From an uncultured Roseburia sp. (lineage in GTDB: Bacteria > Bacillota > Clostridia > Lachnospirales > Lachnospiraceae), in assembly GCA_947383215.1 (NCBI GenBank), contig CANDCP010000001.1, positions 99,093 to 163,092 on the forward strand: DNA of 64,000 nucleotides, read 5' to 3'. Under the pieces are notes generated by a model, which was given only the letters and a program-made list of their open reading frames with translations, did no database searches and was not told where the DNA came from. The stretch's first letter is position 1. The number at the start of each line of letters is the position of its first letter. Positions 61,900 through 64,000 of the stretch are shown here, piece by piece. Both the position numbers and the translations under genes were made by a program.

Positions 61900-61929
61900 A
61901 GTGTAATGCATGGTTTATGCGCTTGTCAA
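61900..61929 (-). promoter_or_regulatory. Promoter of the proS-cca operon
   Basis: On the minus strand perfect -35 TTGACA (61929-61924) and -10 TACACT (61905-61900) with an 18-bp spacer, 55 bp before the proS ATG. Confidence 0.6.
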
Positions 61930-62023
61930 GGTTTGGGATAAAATTATAAAGAAGAAATCTGTCCGCATTATTCTTCCGGCGTATCATTGCGAAATTTACT
62001 GTCTCCTGGCATTCTCCCCGCCC

Positions 62024-62935
62024 TCACCAATATCGTTTCTTCTTAAAAATCAACAAGCCAAGGACGACAATCAACGCGCTGATCCCAATAACCGCAGGAT
62101 ACGCATATCTCATCGTTAGTTCCGGCATATATACAAAGTTCATTCCATACCAGCCGGCTATTAAAGTCAGCGGAAGAAAGATTGTCGTTACTACCGTCAG
62201 CATCTTCATCACGTCGTTCTGACGAATCCCGATCTCCGACTGATAAACCTCCTGCACCTGCACGGTATAATCCCGAAGCACCTGCGTCTCTCCCGCCAGG
62301 CGCAGCGCACGGTCCCGAAACCTGTCAAAACGTCTCAGACTTTCTTTTTCCAAAAATCCTATCTCATTGTCGCACAGCGCCTGTCCGATATCGCTAAGCT
62401 GCATATAATAGCGGTAAAACTTTGATATCTTCTTTTTAAGCCCCAACACCTTTATGTTAAAATTCGGACAACATCCCCTCAGTACCTGCTCTTCAATTTT
62501 CGCAATTTCCCTCTCCAGCTCCTGCAAAAACAGCAAGTCATTTTCCAGCAGTCCCACAAAAAAATCATAGAGAAAATGTCCCGGCGTATAGCCGCCCTCT
62601 AATTTTTTGTTTGAAATGCTTTCCGTCTGTTCGCGCACGGTATCCGCATTGTCCACAAAAATCAGGAAATCCTTACACACATAAAACCGGAACGATTTAC
62701 TGCTTTCATTTTCCTGCTTGGGCGGAATCTTCCACGTTGCATATAAATATCCGGCATGGTTTTCCAGTTTACAAAAATGCACCAGGCTCTTGTCATACGA
62801 GAGGGCAAATCGTTCGCGCACCGCGCCAAGCGTCTCCCACTGCCGCTCACTCAAAATGCAAATCCCGTTTTGCCGTTCCCAAAACGTTTCCTCCTCCGCC
62901 TGCACAATCCCGCCGCCGGTTATTACTGCATACAT
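62024..62935 (-). CDS. corA: CorA family divalent cation transporter
   Basis: A protein of 303 residues. Long cytoplasmic domain, then two C-terminal helices (MLTVVTTIFLPLTLIAGWYG; AYPAVIGISALIVVLGLLIF) with the GMN motif in YGMNFVYMPE. It is a Mg2+/Co2+ channel at the membrane. The end is basic (KKKRYW), as usual. It follows the aldo/keto reductase by 16 bases. Confidence 0.93.
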   Translation of the reverse strand: MYAVITGGGIVQAEEETFWERQNGICILSERQWETLGAVRERFALSYDKSLVHFCKLENHAGYLYATWKIPPKQENESSKSFRFYVCKDFLIFVDNADTVREQTESISNKKLEGGYTPGHFLYDFFVGLLENDLLFLQELEREIAKIEEQVLRGCCPNFNIKVLGLKKKISKFYRYYMQLSDIGQALCDNEIGFLEKESLRRFDRFRDRALRLAGETQVLRDYTVQVQEVYQSEIGIRQNDVMKMLTVVTTIFLPLTLIAGWYGMNFVYMPELTMRYAYPAVIGISALIVVLGLLIFKKKRYW

Positions 62936-62951
62936 ACTTCTGTCTCCTTCG

Positions 62952-63944
62952 TCAACTTAAACTGATCTCATCTATCTTCCTTAATTCCTCCTCGCTAAAA
63001 GGAGCCGATGCGATTACCTTTAAATTATCAAGAATCTGCTCCGCCTTCGAAGCTCCAATCAGCACGCTCGTCACAACGCCATCCCTGATTACCCATTTTA
63101 ACGCCATCTGGGCAAGGCTCTCCCCGCGCTCCTGCGCGATGTCGTTTAACGCGCGGATCCGCGCGAGCGTCTTCTCGTCAAGCTGCCCGGCATTTAAGAA
63201 ACGGCCGTCTGTCATCACCCTGCTGTCTTTTGGAATTCCGTTCAGATAGCGGTTTGTCAACATTCCCTGCGCCAGCGGACTAAACGAGATGATTCCCTTC
63301 CCCTCTTTCCTTGACATCTCTTTTAAACCGTTTTCCTCAATCGTACGGTTAAAGATATTATAAGAATTCTGGTTAATGATAAACGGGCACCTCAAGTCTT
63401 CCAGAATACGGCACGCCTTCTCCATCGTCTCTCCGTCATAATTAGACAGTCCTACATACAAGGCCTTACCGCTTGACACCGCCTGCGCGAGCGCTCCCAT
63501 CGTCTCTTCCAGCGGAGTCTTTGGGTCCATCCGATGATGATAAAAAATATCCACATACTCAAGTCCAAGGCGCCTTAAACTCTGATCCAGGCTCGCGAGT
63601 AAATATTTGCGGCTCCCCCAGTCACCGTAAGGTCCTTCCCACATCCCATAGCCCGCCTTCGTACTGATCAGCAGCTCGTCCCGATAACTTCCAAATTCCT
63701 CCCGCAAAATCTTCCCAAGATTGCTCTCCGCGCTCCCCGCCTCCGGTCCATAATTGTTCGCGAGGTCAAAGTGCGTAATTCCGTTGTCGAATGCGGTAAA
63801 ACAAAGCTTTTTCATATTTTCGTATACCGCCGTGTCCCCAAAGTTATGCCAAAATCCCAGTGAAACCTCCGGCAGCATAAGCCCGCTCGCTCCGCAGCGG
63901 TTGTAAGTCATGTCTTCGTAGCGTTTTTCATTTGCCTGATACAT
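62952..63944 (-). CDS. Aldo/keto reductase (YghZ/GAP-reductase-like)
   Basis: A protein of 330 residues. TIM-barrel AKR with catalytic Asp and Tyr in THFDLANNYGPEAG, Lys in LISTKAGYGM and His in DIFYHHRMDPKTPLEE. The NADPH-binding end has SVLIGASKAEQILDNL. The YGPEAGSAESNLGK segment resembles YghZ-like enzymes, which reduce L-glyceraldehyde 3-phosphate and methylglyoxal. The true substrate is not fixed by sequence. Confidence 0.92.
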   Translation of the reverse strand: MYQANEKRYEDMTYNRCGASGLMLPEVSLGFWHNFGDTAVYENMKKLCFTAFDNGITHFDLANNYGPEAGSAESNLGKILREEFGSYRDELLISTKAGYGMWEGPYGDWGSRKYLLASLDQSLRRLGLEYVDIFYHHRMDPKTPLEETMGALAQAVSSGKALYVGLSNYDGETMEKACRILEDLRCPFIINQNSYNIFNRTIEENGLKEMSRKEGKGIISFSPLAQGMLTNRYLNGIPKDSRVMTDGRFLNAGQLDEKTLARIRALNDIAQERGESLAQMALKWVIRDGVVTSVLIGASKAEQILDNLKVIASAPFSEEELRKIDEISLS

Positions 63945-64000
63945 AATTTTCTCCTAGTATAATAATGGTGTAGTCAATAAGACAGACTACCTGGTTAATA

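Noticed and set aside
61846-61930. T-box leader for proS
   Set aside because: The predicted transcript start leaves about 45 nt, too short, and no T-box sequence is seen.

Overview
The window looks like a chromosomal segment of an anaerobic, spore-forming Firmicute, most likely Lachnospiraceae-like Clostridia. The evidence is a sporulation block (SpoIIE, YabP, YabQ, a CotS-like kinase), a flavodiiron protein, DUF4317 and TSCPD family proteins, strong AGGAGG ribosome binding sites, and tRNA genes that lack an encoded CCA. Nearly all genes lie on the minus strand.

Positions 1-17,200 form an AT-rich accessory region. From the left: the start of a PIN-like protein and its partner AAA ATPase; about 0.9 kb of decayed DNA holding a P-loop protein relic; a secreted Cys/His-repeat protein; an ECF-type sigma factor and a DUF2461 protein; relics of an HTH protein and a Doc toxin; a DUF3737 beta-helix protein; a DUF6429-GNAT fusion. 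Then comes a six-gene defence operon: Wadjet jetA-jetB-jetC-jetD followed without a break by a class I methyltransferase and a PLD-nuclease/helicase. It has its own promoter near 17.1 kb and a long leader.

From 17.2 to 38.7 kb the base composition becomes richer in GC and the genes are host-like: a response regulator/histidine kinase/lipoprotein/ABC exporter operon; FprA, a FIST sensor and a soluble chemoreceptor; secA; a TSCPD protein; a LytTR/LiaF-like/papain-like protease operon; a Xaa-Pro aminopeptidase; and a GntR-controlled ABC-2 exporter with a perfect palindromic operator on its promoter. Between the TSCPD gene and the protease (30,206-30,947) lies a gene-free, purine-rich block with a near-consensus promoter and a hairpin at its end. 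I read it as a large non-coding RNA of about 580 nt that I cannot assign to a family. It is the strongest candidate for something undescribed.

From 38.7 to 64 kb: DUF4317, tRNA-Gly(GCC), tRNA-Gly(TCC), tRNA-Phe, a MATE transporter, tRNA-Tyr, a GH13 amylase-family enzyme, then the conserved Firmicutes block ftsH-hpt-tilS-spoIIE and divIC-yabQ-yabP-rqcP-hup. A heavy-metal P-type ATPase sits between divIC and spoIIE. The spoIIE promoter has a 21-bp spacer, the hallmark of the Spo0A-activated promoter known in Bacillus. A phosphohexomutase, a PEGA lipoprotein, a CotS-like kinase, CCA-adding enzyme, ProS, CorA and an aldo/keto reductase complete the window. All function calls rest on sequence reading without database searches. 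Where a longer reading frame has a poorer ribosome binding site, I give the start chosen from the site.
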